Source: JBBDIK01 sp964640385 (GTDB lineage Bacteria > Actinomycetota > UBA4738 > JBBDHU01). Taken from it: a stretch of 64,000 nucleotides of DNA. The translations under genes and the position numbers were made by a program. A model generated the notes under the pieces. It was not told where the DNA came from, searched no databases, and saw only the letters and a list, made by a program, of their open reading frames with translations. Of this stretch, positions 36,271-45,288 are shown piece by piece. The stretch lies in the NCBI GenBank assembly GCA_964640385.1, contig CAZXFL010000002.1, forward strand, positions 1 to 64,000, in the 5' to 3' direction. Each line of letters opens with the position of its first letter. The stretch's first letter is position 1.

Positions 36271-36942
36271 CTAGCCGTTGCCGCTCTCGCGCAGGAACGC
36301 CAGGACCGCCATGACCCTCCGGTGCACCTGGGGCTCTTCGGACAGCGCAAGCTTGTGGAACAAGGAGTTGATGTGCTTCTCGACGGCGCGGTCGGTCAGG
36401 AACAGCGCCGCCGCGATCGCGGCGTTGTTCTTGCCCTGCGCCATCTGTTCCAGAACCTCGCGTTCCCGTTCCGTCAGTTGCGCCAGCGGCGAGTTCGCCT
36501 CGCGGTCCTTGCGCGCGACCAGCGCCTCAACGACCGCTGGATCGAGCACGGAGCCTCCCTTGGCGACCTCGCGGATCGCTCGGACCAGTTCATCCACGTC
36601 CGCAACGCGCTCCTTCAGCAGATACGCGAGTCCGGAGGCGCCGTTCTTCAGCAACTCGTAGGCGTAGTCGTCCTCGACGTATTGGGAGAGCACGACGACA
36701 CCTGTTTCCGGATGCTTGGCCCGGATCGTCTTCGCCGCGTCGATGCCCTCGGTGGTGTTGGTGGGGGGCATCCGGATGTCGGTCAGGACCACATCGGGCG
36801 CTTCGCGCTCGACCGCAGCCATGAGACCGTCGAAGTCCTCGACCGTCGTGACCAGTTCCAGGTCGTCGACCGTCGCGAGCAGCGACGCCGTGCCTTCCCT
36901 GACCAGGTAGTTGTCTTCCGCGAAGACGAGGCGGAGCGCCAT
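36271..36942 (-). CDS. NarL/FixJ-family response regulator
   Basis: A 223-residue transcription regulator: receiver domain with acidic pocket AEDN (8-11) and phospho-acceptor Asp55 in VLTDIRMPP, and a C-terminal LuxR-type helix-turn-helix (LTEREREVLEQMAQGKNNAA, then AVEKHINSLFHKL). This output class is the usual partner of HisKA_3 kinases, so the array at 24.9-33.5 kb is the obvious source of phosphate (inference). The ATG at 36942 is 32 bp from the GTG of the divergent receiver-cyclase gene, and the two receivers are clearly homologous. Confidence 0.88.
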   Translation of the reverse strand: MALRLVFAEDNYLVREGTASLLATVDDLELVTTVEDFDGLMAAVEREAPDVVLTDIRMPPTNTTEGIDAAKTIRAKHPETGVVVLSQYVEDDYAYELLKNGASGLAYLLKERVADVDELVRAIREVAKGGSVLDPAVVEALVARKDREANSPLAQLTEREREVLEQMAQGKNNAAIAAALFLTDRAVEKHINSLFHKLALSEEPQVHRRVMAVLAFLRESGNG

Positions 36943-36974
36943 CCGCGCATCGTACACGGGGGGAGGCGGGCGGC

Positions 36975-38264
36975 GTGAGCATCCGAGTCGTCCTTGCCGA
37001 TGACAACGTGCTCGTGCGGGAGGGCGTGCGTGCGCTGCTTGATGCGACCGATGGGATCGAGGTCGTCGGGGTCGCCGACGACGCACCCTCACTGCTCGTT
37101 GCCGCGAAGGAACACGAGCCGGACGTGGTCGTGACCGACATCAAGATGCCGCCGCTCTTCCAGCTCGAGGGGATCGACTGCGCACACGAGATCCGCCGTA
37201 CCCAGCCGGGGACCGGCGTCGTCGTGCTGTCCGCCCACGACGACGAGGCCTACGCGATCGCACTGCTCGGCGGCGGCCACAGCGGCCTGGCGTACCTGCT
37301 GAAGGATCGCATCGCGCAGGGGGATGAGCTCGCGCGCGCCATCAGCGAGGTCGCCGTCGGGGGCTCGACCGTCGACCCGGTCATCGCCGAGCGCCTGGCC
37401 GGACGGCGCGAGGCAAAGGAAGAGGATCGCGAGATCCTCGATCTGATGGCGCAGGGCCTCGGCTACGCGGAGATGGCGGCGAGGCTCGAGACGACCCAGG
37501 AGGCGATCGATCACCGCGTCACGTCCCTGTTCGTCCAACTCGCGGGTGAGGCGGGCCACGGCGAGGCGCACGCCGTTGACGAACTGAAACGTCTACACGC
37601 CGCGGTGGTCGATCGGGAGTCGTCGGCGCGTACCCTGCGGTCGTTCGTTCCGCAGGGCGTGGCCGCCAAGCTCGAGTCGAGCGATGTCGATGCCGCCTCG
37701 GTCCAGGAGGAGGTCGAGGCGACGATCCTGTTCTCGGACATCCGAGGCTTCTCGACCCTGGCTGAGCAGATGTCGGCCCGCGAGATCGCCGACCTTGTCG
37801 GCCGGCACCTCACCGCGATGGCCGAGGTGGTTCAGGAGCACGGCGGTATGGTTGACAAGTTCGCCGGGGACGCGGTCATGGCGGTGTTCGGCGCGCCGGA
37901 CCCGATGCCGGATCACGCCGCGCGAGCGCTTCGGTGCGCCCTCGCGATGCAGGCGCGGCAGGCAGAACTGAACGGGGACGCCGAGGCGAATGGGGTGCCT
38001 CCCCTCCACATGGGGGTCGGCGTGAACACCGGCGTCGTGATCGCCGGAACGATCGGCGGCGGGGGAAGGCTGGAGTACACGGTCGTGGGGGACGCCGTGA
38101 ACGTCGCGCAGCGGCTGCAAGGCGAAGCCAAGGGTGGTGAGGTCCTGGCGACCGCCGCCTCCATCGCTGCAGCCCCGGACGTGCGCGCAAAGCCGGCGGG
38201 AAGCAAGCAGGTCAAAGGGCGGAAGGAAGCGGTCGAGGCGTTCCGCGTCCTCAGCGAACGGTGA
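36975..38264 (+). CDS. Receiver-HTH-adenylate cyclase fusion
   Basis: A 429-residue protein with three parts. Residues 1-125 are a receiver (acidic pocket ADDN, Asp55 in VVTDIKMPP) homologous to the divergent NarL-type regulator. Residues 150-195 look like a decayed LuxR helix-turn-helix (EILDLMAQGLGYAEMAARLE). Residues 245-420 are a class III nucleotidyl cyclase with metal-binding Asp255 in FSDIRGF, DKFAGDAVMAVFGAP, and the Asn/Arg pair in GDAVNVAQRL. It should make cAMP when the receiver is phosphorylated. The GTG has GGAGGC upstream. The last 14 bases overlap the convergent molybdoenzyme gene. Confidence 0.88.
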   Translation: MSIRVVLADDNVLVREGVRALLDATDGIEVVGVADDAPSLLVAAKEHEPDVVVTDIKMPPLFQLEGIDCAHEIRRTQPGTGVVVLSAHDDEAYAIALLGGGHSGLAYLLKDRIAQGDELARAISEVAVGGSTVDPVIAERLAGRREAKEEDREILDLMAQGLGYAEMAARLETTQEAIDHRVTSLFVQLAGEAGHGEAHAVDELKRLHAAVVDRESSARTLRSFVPQGVAAKLESSDVDAASVQEEVEATILFSDIRGFSTLAEQMSAREIADLVGRHLTAMAEVVQEHGGMVDKFAGDAVMAVFGAPDPMPDHAARALRCALAMQARQAELNGDAEANGVPPLHMGVGVNTGVVIAGTIGGGGRLEYTVVGDAVNVAQRLQGEAKGGEVLATAASIAAAPDVRAKPAGSKQVKGRKEAVEAFRVLSER

Positions 38265-39840
38265 CTTCGACCTCGTCGTAGCCCGTCGCTCCCGACGGGT
38301 ACGGTTCGGCGAACGCTGCTTCCTGCACCGTGCCGGTGCCATCGGTCGCGCGAACGGCCAGCGTGTAGTCGCCGGCCCCCGGCGGTTGCCAATCGAAGCG
38401 CCACAATCGCCACGTCAACGGTGAGAGCGCCGTCTTGAGCTGCGCCTGGTCCCACGTGGCGCCGCCGTCGCTGGAGACCTCGACCGTGGAGATCTCACGG
38501 CCGGCGAACGCGACGCCGGCGACCGTGACCCGGCCGGCGACCTCGGCCCCATCGTGCGGGGTATCGATCCGAGACATCGTCTTGATGATCGCTTCCTTCG
38601 TCCAGCCGCGCCGTTCCCAGTAGCCGTCGTACGGCTGGCCGACCACCTCGATCTCGCCGAGCCACTTGGGGTTCTTCATCCCGAACGTGCCGACACCCAG
38701 GAGCCGCGCCGGGAACCCGTGCGCGCGCGGGAGGAGGTTTCCGCCCATGCCGATCGCGATGAGGGTCTGCTCGTCCAGCGCCTGCTCGACCGGCATGCTG
38801 TCGGAGTAGCCGCTGACGGCGCGGAACACGACCTCGACCGCTCCGTCGCCCATGCCGCCCGCCCGTTCGAGCAGGCGCGCGAGCGGCACCCCGGTCCACC
38901 GCTGCGTGGACATGATGTCCCCGCCGACCGGGTTCGAGATGCACTCGAGGGTCTGGTAGCGCTCGAGTGCCGGGAGCGAGAGCAGGTCCTGGTGGGTGAG
39001 GGTCACCGGGCGAGCGACCAGGCCGACGATCGACAACCGCCACGTTGCGGGATCGATGTCGGGGCGGATGATCTCCTCGTTGACGACGTAGAAGTCGGCG
39101 AGCGAGGTGATCTCCTGGGTGAGACCGGGGATCGCGGCGAAGGCGCCGTCCTCCGCCGAGGGGGTCGGCACGGCCGCCGGGGTCACGTTCGCGAGGGTGA
39201 GGGACCGCGTGCCGGGGTCGGGCCGGCGATACAGGAACCGCGATGGATCGAGGAGCCCGACCGCGATCCCGGCACTACCCACCGCGGCCGCGCGCACGAA
39301 GGTCCTGCGCGACCGATCTCTCGTGACGTTCGGCATGTGCAGGGGCGGCTCGGCGAGGCGGCGGTAGGTCCGTCCCGCGAAGGCGCCCGCCGCCAGGAAC
39401 AGCGGGAGCTGGACGGCGGCAAACACCGCCCGCGAGGCGTGATCGGCGAGTGTCGGATAGAGGGCGACGGTCGCAAGCCACGGCAGGACGAAGACACCGG
39501 CACCGATGAGCGCCGTGCTGCGTCCTCCGCCCGCGGCCAGACGCCAGATGAACAGACCCAGCAGCAGCCCCGACGCGACGAACGCGACCGCGGTCCCGAT
39601 GACCGCGAGTCGCAGGGCCCAATGGCCGAGTAGGTCGATGAAGATGGTGTCGAAGCTCGCGGGTGGGAGACGGATCAGCGTCTGCGCGATCGCGACCGGA
39701 GGGAACGCGATATGCGGGACGAGCATGTTGAGTAGGGCGCTAGCAGCGGTCAGCGCCGACATCCCTGCGAGCCCGGCGATCGCGGCGGACCGCCGGTCGG
39801 TCCGCGCCGGGCGAGGGTCCGTGTCCAGGCTTCGCTCCAT
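38251..39840 (-). CDS. Membrane-anchored sulfite-oxidase-family molybdopterin oxidoreductase
   Basis: A 529-residue protein. Four N-terminal helices (about 20-160) anchor it; residues 240-410 form the oxidoreductase Mo-cofactor domain with the Mo-ligating Cys300 in TLECISNPVGGD and GVPLARLLERAGG; residues 430-529 are the Ig-like Mo-co dimerisation domain (FAGREISTVEVSSDGGATW). A twin-arginine-like RDRSRRTFVRAAAVGSAG sits at 174-191, inside the chain after the helices, suggesting that the anchor was fused in front of an exported TAT-type enzyme. The substrate is unknown (sulfite or another oxoanion/sulfoxide). The ATG has GGAGGG upstream. Confidence 0.85.
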   Translation of the reverse strand: MERSLDTDPRPARTDRRSAAIAGLAGMSALTAASALLNMLVPHIAFPPVAIAQTLIRLPPASFDTIFIDLLGHWALRLAVIGTAVAFVASGLLLGLFIWRLAAGGGRSTALIGAGVFVLPWLATVALYPTLADHASRAVFAAVQLPLFLAAGAFAGRTYRRLAEPPLHMPNVTRDRSRRTFVRAAAVGSAGIAVGLLDPSRFLYRRPDPGTRSLTLANVTPAAVPTPSAEDGAFAAIPGLTQEITSLADFYVVNEEIIRPDIDPATWRLSIVGLVARPVTLTHQDLLSLPALERYQTLECISNPVGGDIMSTQRWTGVPLARLLERAGGMGDGAVEVVFRAVSGYSDSMPVEQALDEQTLIAIGMGGNLLPRAHGFPARLLGVGTFGMKNPKWLGEIEVVGQPYDGYWERRGWTKEAIIKTMSRIDTPHDGAEVAGRVTVAGVAFAGREISTVEVSSDGGATWDQAQLKTALSPLTWRLWRFDWQPPGAGDYTLAVRATDGTGTVQEAAFAEPYPSGATGYDEVEVTVR

Positions 39841-39915
39841 CTCACCCTCCAGTGAACACCCGAGTCCTTATGGGGGTATTACCGGGCTCTTGCTCAGGCG
39901 TGAAACGGGCGAGGG

Positions 39916-41859
39916 TCAGGCCTGCGCCGCCTCTGCCGAGTGCCGCCGAAGTGCGACGATCGCCAGGGGCGCCCAGCCGAGGAGCGCCGCGCCCACGGTC
40001 ACGACCTTGATCGGCGTGCCGGAGAACGGGGCCCCGAACCGGCTCCCGACGACCCCGCCGAGCGCCAGTGTCACGATCCCGAACGCTGGTGCGAGGGCGA
40101 TCCGGTAGACCCATGGCGCCTCGATCAGACTGACTGCCCAGCCGAGCCCGGCGAGGGCCAGCAGCATGAGCAGTGCAGTGGTTCGCCAGGTGAGCGACCA
40201 AGGGGAGGACGGGGCAAGGTGCGGTCTCGCCTGCGCGATGCGTTCTGTCGGGACCGGTCCGCGCACGATGGTGATGCCATCGGTGAGCGCGAACCCCACC
40301 GTGATGATCTCCTCGGTTCCGGGTTCCGGGGACAGGTCCACCACGACCGCATCCTGCGCGAGCGCTTCCTGCACCGACGGCCAGGTCTTGAGTGACTTGC
40401 GGTTGAACTCGTCCTGGCCCTCGACGATGGTCGGCTGTCCGGCGAGCAGCGTCTCCGTATCACCCAGGTATGCGTACGTCCGTGGGATGAGGTCGGCGGG
40501 CAGGACCGCCCGGATCAGATGTAGTGCCGTGGCGGTGCGCTGCTGGTCGACGAACACGACGGGGCCGTCCCATCCGACCGACATCAGGTAGCGCTCGACC
40601 GTCTCGACCTCCGCGATCTTCGCAGCGACGGGCTCGTTCTCGTCCCACATCGGGTCATCGCCGTTCCAGCCGGCTTGCGCTGCACCGACCGAGGCGGCGA
40701 TCCCGAGGACCATCAGGGTTGCGCCGAGCACGCGCCCGATCGGGCCGAAGCGGCGTCCTAGGCGTCCGGGCCAGACGACCGCGACCGCACCGAGGAGGGG
40801 GATCCCGAGGGCGAACCCAAGGAATCGATACGCCGCGAACTGGATGCCCGAGTCGAACGCCCAGACGGCCGCGACGCCGATCGCGGCCCACGCGAGTGCC
40901 AGGAGCACCGCCCGCCACCGTGGTCGGGTGGCGGCCAGCAGGACCAGGAATGCTCCGGTCGTCGCCAGGGCAACCGTGATGGACAGGGAGAACAGCGGCA
41001 CGAACGCGTGGAACTTCTCGACCAGCCGGGAAGGGTCGTTCGAGGGAAGCACGGACGGGAGCGCCGGGCCGATCAACAGCGCTGTGAACCCGCCTCCCAG
41101 GGCGAGAGCGACCGTGGCGATCATGCGTCCGGACTCGGTGTTGGGGAGCGGGACCCGCGAGGAGCGATGGACCCGGACTGACGAGGGGGTCCGCAGGACC
41201 GCAACCACACCCACGAGCGCGAGGAAGACGAGCGTGAAGATCCAGTGGATGACCGCCGCGCCCGTGAGCAGGAACGCCGCCGCGGCCATCGAGCGGCGCG
41301 TGAGGGGTTTGGGCGAGGTTCGACGCGCAACCGGCGTCAGCGTGACGGCGACGGCAGCGGCCATGAGGACGCCGTCCACGATCAGGTTGTCCGCGTACCC
41401 GACCGCGGTCCGAGCGACCTGGATCGACGCGCCAACTACTAACAGGAAGATCGCGAACACCCACCGGGGATGCCCCAGACATCTGACCGCGAACACGCCT
41501 GCGCCCAGACCGATGATGATCGCCATCACCGCGGGCAGGATCTCCGCCAACCGGATGGGGTCGATGCCCAGCGTTCCCCAGACGGTCGCCGCGATGGCCG
41601 GGTAGCCGGGGCGGTCGGGATTGTCCTCGAACTCGGGGGGTGCGGATCCGGGGATCGCGCCCAGTCCCTGATCGGCGGCGAGCGTCGCCCGCCAGATGTA
41701 CTTCTTCGTGTCGATCCCGACCGGGAATGAGACCCGGCCGCTGAGGTACGGCGCCAGGAACAGCGCCGCGACCCCTGCCATCGCCAGGACGACGGAGAGG
41801 ACGACGAAGGCGCTACTCGACGGGGGGCGCTGGTCGTCCCTCCGTTTGGTTCCCGTCAT
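39916..41859 (-). CDS. Multi-pass membrane protein, GT-C-like
   Basis: A 647-residue protein with about 12-14 membrane segments. The plan resembles GT-C glycosyltransferases: a first helix, an external loop beginning VGIDTKKYIWRATLA, a long helical bundle, then a soluble region at about 430-560 (ENEPVAAKIAEVETVERYL, VVFVDQQRTATALHL) before three final helices. The soluble part contains a Rossmann-like alternation. I cannot assign a donor or acceptor. The frame is open for another 324 codons upstream on the minus strand, but that stretch is antisense to etfB; ATG 41859 with GAGGGA upstream is the sensible start. Confidence 0.65.
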   Translation of the reverse strand: MTGTKRRDDQRPPSSSAFVVLSVVLAMAGVAALFLAPYLSGRVSFPVGIDTKKYIWRATLAADQGLGAIPGSAPPEFEDNPDRPGYPAIAATVWGTLGIDPIRLAEILPAVMAIIIGLGAGVFAVRCLGHPRWVFAIFLLVVGASIQVARTAVGYADNLIVDGVLMAAAVAVTLTPVARRTSPKPLTRRSMAAAAFLLTGAAVIHWIFTLVFLALVGVVAVLRTPSSVRVHRSSRVPLPNTESGRMIATVALALGGGFTALLIGPALPSVLPSNDPSRLVEKFHAFVPLFSLSITVALATTGAFLVLLAATRPRWRAVLLALAWAAIGVAAVWAFDSGIQFAAYRFLGFALGIPLLGAVAVVWPGRLGRRFGPIGRVLGATLMVLGIAASVGAAQAGWNGDDPMWDENEPVAAKIAEVETVERYLMSVGWDGPVVFVDQQRTATALHLIRAVLPADLIPRTYAYLGDTETLLAGQPTIVEGQDEFNRKSLKTWPSVQEALAQDAVVVDLSPEPGTEEIITVGFALTDGITIVRGPVPTERIAQARPHLAPSSPWSLTWRTTALLMLLALAGLGWAVSLIEAPWVYRIALAPAFGIVTLALGGVVGSRFGAPFSGTPIKVVTVGAALLGWAPLAIVALRRHSAEAAQA

Positions 41860-42054
41860 GCGCTCCCTCGACGCCGGCTGAGCGGATAGTACCCGGCAAC
41901 GCTGGCGAGCCCCGGCGGTGGCGGCGCCCCTCGATCGCCGGCCGTGGCATCGGACCGCATCTCCTCTATCCTCTCCTGGTCGCGCCCACGGGCGAGGCAG
42001 GCGGGGACCTCCGGCGAGGGCTTCCGCCGTGACCGCCAGCGGAGGGAACGCCAG

Positions 42055-42822
42055 ATGCAGATCGCGGTTCTGTGCAAGTGGGTCCCGAACCCTCAGGGGG
42101 TTCAGGAGATCGGTGCGGACAACCTGATCGTGCGGTCCGGCGTCGAGGGGGCGCTCGACCCCGGCGACGAGTTCGGCCTGGAGGCCGCCCTGCAGATCGC
42201 CGAGGCGAACGGGGGAGAGGTCACCGTCGTCTCGATGGGACCGGAAGAGGCCGTCGCTGCGGTTCAGCGCGGACTGGCGATGGGCGCCGCGAAGGGGGTC
42301 TTGGTCACCGACGATGCGTTGCGCGGCGCCGACGTTCTGGTCACCGCCCAGGTCCTGGCCGCGGCGCTCAAGCGTGGGTCCTACGATGTCGTGATCGGTG
42401 GTGTCGAGTCCACCGACGGGTACACGGGTACGCTGCCGGTCACCGTCGCCGAGCTGCTCGGCTTGCCCAGTCTCACGTTCGCCAAGAAGGTGGAGGTTTC
42501 CGGGGGGACGGCGCGTATCGAGCGGCAGACCGAGTCGGGCTACGACGTGGTCGAGTGCCCGTTGCCGGCCGTCATCACCGTGACCGCGGGCGCGAACGAG
42601 CCCCGGTACCCGAACCTCAAGGGCATCATGCAGGCCAAGCAGAAGCCGTTGGAGCGTCTGAGCGTCGGCGATCTCGGGCTCGGGACGGACGATATCGAGT
42701 CGACGCAGACCGTGACGAGTATCACGGACGCGCCGGCGAAGGCGGGCGGCGAGGTCATCGAAGCGGGGGACGACACCGCAGCTCGTATCGCGGATCTGCT
42801 GGCGGAAGCGAAGGTGATCTGA
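42055..42822 (+). CDS. etfB: Electron transfer flavoprotein subunit beta
   Basis: A 255-residue ETF beta subunit. It begins MQIAVLCKWVPNP and shows the family blocks LDPGDEFGLEAALQIAE, GGVESTDGYTGTLPVTVAELLG, and the AMP/FAD-contact segment GANEPRYPNLKGIMQAKQKP. With EtfA it carries electrons from acyl-CoA or other dehydrogenases to a quinone reductase. GGAGGG stands 8 nt upstream. It is one base from etfA. No dehydrogenase or ETF:quinone oxidoreductase gene is adjacent. Confidence 0.94.
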   Translation: MQIAVLCKWVPNPQGVQEIGADNLIVRSGVEGALDPGDEFGLEAALQIAEANGGEVTVVSMGPEEAVAAVQRGLAMGAAKGVLVTDDALRGADVLVTAQVLAAALKRGSYDVVIGGVESTDGYTGTLPVTVAELLGLPSLTFAKKVEVSGGTARIERQTESGYDVVECPLPAVITVTAGANEPRYPNLKGIMQAKQKPLERLSVGDLGLGTDDIESTQTVTSITDAPAKAGGEVIEAGDDTAARIADLLAEAKVI

Positions 42823-42823
42823 C

Positions 42824-43783
42824 GTGACCAAGGTATGGGTCTACGCGGACATCTCGTCGGCCGGCCCCAGTCCGGCGGCGCTGGAACTGCTCACCAAGGC
42901 GCGCGCGATCGGCGACGAGGTCGAGGCTGTTGCGCTCGGGCCGGGCTCAGCGGCGGCAGCCGCGAGCCTCGGTGAGTACGGCGCGCAGACGGTCTACGCG
43001 AGTGACGAGGCCGTCTTCGACGAGCACCCGGGGCAGCCGGCCGCTCACGTCCTAGCGGGCCTGGTCGCCGATCACCTCCCGGACCTCATCCTGTTCGCGA
43101 CCTCCTACGACTCGCGCGATGTCGCCGGCCGCCTGCAGGCCAAGCTGCGCTCCACGCTGATGAGCAACGCGACGGACATCGCGGGATCCGATGAGGCATC
43201 GACCGAGATCCAGGGCGGGACCAAAGCCGTTGCGGTCGGCCTCGGCGGGTTCGAGCCGAAGTTGGTCCTCATGCGGCCGAAGTCCGTGCAGGCGGAGTCG
43301 TCGGGAGGAACCGCCGAGGTGGTCACGGTCGCGGCCGACGTTCCGGACGATCAGAAGACGGTCACGCGCATCGAGCGCCACGAGGAGGGATCCACCGGGC
43401 CGAAGCTCGAGGACGCCAAGGTCGTGCTCGCCGGCGGTCGCGGGCTGAAGGAGCCCAGCAACTTCAAGCTCCTCGACGAGCTGGCGGGCGCCATCGGGGA
43501 CGCAGCGGTCGGGGCCAGCCGGGCCGCCGTCGACGCGGGCTGGGTTCCCTACAGCTACCAGATCGGTCAAACGGGTAAGACCGTCAAGCCGGAGGTCTAC
43601 ATCGCGGTCGGCATCAGCGGCGCCATCCAGCATGCGGTCGGCATGAAGGGTTCGAAGCGCATCATCGCGATCAACAAAGATGCCGACGCGCCGATCTTCC
43701 AGCTCGCCGACCTCGGGGTCGTCGGCGACCTGTTCACCATCGTCCCTCAGCTCATCGAGGAGATCGCGAAGCGGCGGGCGTAA
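42824..43783 (+). CDS. etfA: Electron transfer flavoprotein subunit alpha
   Basis: A 319-residue ETF alpha subunit. The N-terminal domain precedes a complete C-terminal FAD domain: VVLAGGRGLKEPSNFKLLD, VGASRAAVDAGWVP, QIGQTGKTVKPEVYIAVGIS, GAIQHAVGMKGSKRIIAINK and ADAPIFQLADLGVVGDLF. The GTG start follows the etfB TGA after one base, so both subunits are made from one message. It converges on the PotD-like gene, 23 bp away. Confidence 0.95.
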   Translation: MTKVWVYADISSAGPSPAALELLTKARAIGDEVEAVALGPGSAAAAASLGEYGAQTVYASDEAVFDEHPGQPAAHVLAGLVADHLPDLILFATSYDSRDVAGRLQAKLRSTLMSNATDIAGSDEASTEIQGGTKAVAVGLGGFEPKLVLMRPKSVQAESSGGTAEVVTVAADVPDDQKTVTRIERHEEGSTGPKLEDAKVVLAGGRGLKEPSNFKLLDELAGAIGDAAVGASRAAVDAGWVPYSYQIGQTGKTVKPEVYIAVGISGAIQHAVGMKGSKRIIAINKDADAPIFQLADLGVVGDLFTIVPQLIEEIAKRRA

Positions 43784-43806
43784 CGCGCCCCCGTTCGCCG
43801 GAGCGG

Positions 43807-45177
43807 TTATCCCTGCGCCTTGAACGTGTCCCAGACGTCCTGCCACTGCCCGTCGACATCTGGGGTGAGCTCGCACAGGATCCGGCCCTTCGCGAAGTCT
43901 TCTTCGGTCGGGATGGCGGTCTCGAGACTCGGCTGGACGACGCGCCCGGTTTGCCACGTTCCGCGGCCCTTGATCAGGTCATCCCGGTTCAAGCCCGCCA
44001 TCGGTGGGACGTAGCCGAGCCACTGGAAGTTCACGATCGAGTTCCCGCTGTTGTCGCTGGCGTTGAAGTCCAGCATGAAGTTCAGGAAGTGATGCGCGAG
44101 CACCGGGTTCTTCCCGCTACTGACGACCGCCATCATGTCGTTGCCGATCATCATGTTCTCCGACGGCGCCCAGTAGCGGATGACATCCTTGTCCACCTGG
44201 TAGTCGGGGAAGTAATACTGCACGGAGACGAAGTCACCGGACCACCCCTGGTGGATCAGGGATGCCCCTTCGGGGAGGTCCGTGTAGTCGGTGATGTCGG
44301 CCTTGACGTCGACGTTGTTCACCATCTCGATCAGCTCGGCCTGAGCGGTTGCGAGGTTCGCGGCCCGCGTCGACTCGTCGTCGGTATTGACGTCGTAGAT
44401 GCCGTTCTTCAACAGCGTCATCCCGATGGCTTCTTTGTAGTCGTCGAGGATGTGGACCTTCCCCTTGTACGCGGAGTCCCACAGGATCTCGTAGGGGTTG
44501 GGCATCGACGGGATGACGTCTTCGCCCGGTCCGGTGAGCGATGAACCGCGCGGCTGGTCGATCCGCCAGCCGATGCCGGTCGTGTAGACCGTGTACGGCA
44601 CGGTGAAGAGCGCGCCGACGTCGTAGAACGGCGTCTGGGGGAGGGTGCCGTGGTACACCTCCCATGTGTTCGTCAGGTTCGGGAGGTAGGACTTGTTGAG
44701 TGGGCGGAGGAGGCCGCTCGAGGCGAGCCGCGCGAGAACGTTCGGCGACGGGAAGTAGACGTCGTAGGGGGTGTCGGTTGCGGTGAGCGTCCCGAGCGCC
44801 TCCTGCTCCGTATTGAACGTGTTGCGGTTGACCTTGACGCCGTACTGTTCCTCGAACAGTCCGATGACGCGAGGATTGATGTAGTCCTCCCAGTTGTACA
44901 ACTCGAGGGGACCGGTCTCGGGCTTGAGGCCGTCGGCGATCATGTCTACTTCGTTCACCTTTAGGGTGACGGGGTTGTCCGGTCGTGCTGGATGCAGGAT
45001 CGACTCGTCCACCTTTCCCTGCTTCGTCGGATCCGTGCAGGCGGCAAGCAGCGCGCTCGCGAGCGGGATGCTCGCCGCGGTCAGTCCGGTGGCGCGCAGG
45101 AACGAGCGCCGATCCATCTGCGTCCGGCCCATCCCGAACGGGCGCTTGCGTCCGCCTTGCCTCGGGTGCATGGTCAT
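43807..45177 (-). CDS. PotD-like extracellular solute-binding lipoprotein
   Basis: A 456-residue periplasmic-binding-protein-type lipoprotein. A twin-arginine signal RRSFLRATGL (residues 23-32) runs into a lipobox LLAAC with the cysteine near 47. The mature part resembles spermidine/putrescine-binding PotD: ELYNWEDYINPRVIGLFEEQYG, DVYFPSPNVLARL and the hinge region. No ABC permease or ATPase gene lies nearby, so it is an orphan here and may use a distant transporter. ATG 45177 has GGAGG 6 nt upstream; ATG at codon 21 would also give the signal peptide. Confidence 0.82.
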   Translation of the reverse strand: MTMHPRQGGRKRPFGMGRTQMDRRSFLRATGLTAASIPLASALLAACTDPTKQGKVDESILHPARPDNPVTLKVNEVDMIADGLKPETGPLELYNWEDYINPRVIGLFEEQYGVKVNRNTFNTEQEALGTLTATDTPYDVYFPSPNVLARLASSGLLRPLNKSYLPNLTNTWEVYHGTLPQTPFYDVGALFTVPYTVYTTGIGWRIDQPRGSSLTGPGEDVIPSMPNPYEILWDSAYKGKVHILDDYKEAIGMTLLKNGIYDVNTDDESTRAANLATAQAELIEMVNNVDVKADITDYTDLPEGASLIHQGWSGDFVSVQYYFPDYQVDKDVIRYWAPSENMMIGNDMMAVVSSGKNPVLAHHFLNFMLDFNASDNSGNSIVNFQWLGYVPPMAGLNRDDLIKGRGTWQTGRVVQPSLETAIPTEEDFAKGRILCELTPDVDGQWQDVWDTFKAQG

Positions 45178-45275
45178 GTGGATCCTCCCTCCGGTGGAGT
45201 CCTGAGTATCACGCCTCGCTCCCCGACCTGCAAGGGAGGGCGCCGGGGCGCTTCACAAGATGCGGCTCCTGGGCG

Positions 45276-45281
45276 TAGGGT
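45276..45281 (+). promoter_or_regulatory. -10 box TAGGGT, cupredoxin gene
   Basis: TAGGGT is 7 nt before the ATG at 45289 with no ribosome binding site, so a leaderless message is predicted. Confidence 0.45.
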
Positions 45282-45288
45282 GCTAGCT

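Noticed and set aside
37890..38190. Small minus-strand frames inside the cyclase domain
   Set aside because: Arg/Pro/Ser-rich mirror frames with no start signal.
41860..42831. An upstream extension (324 codons) of the 39916-41859 membrane protein
   Set aside because: The extension is antisense to etfB; a good ATG with GAGGGA exists at 41859.
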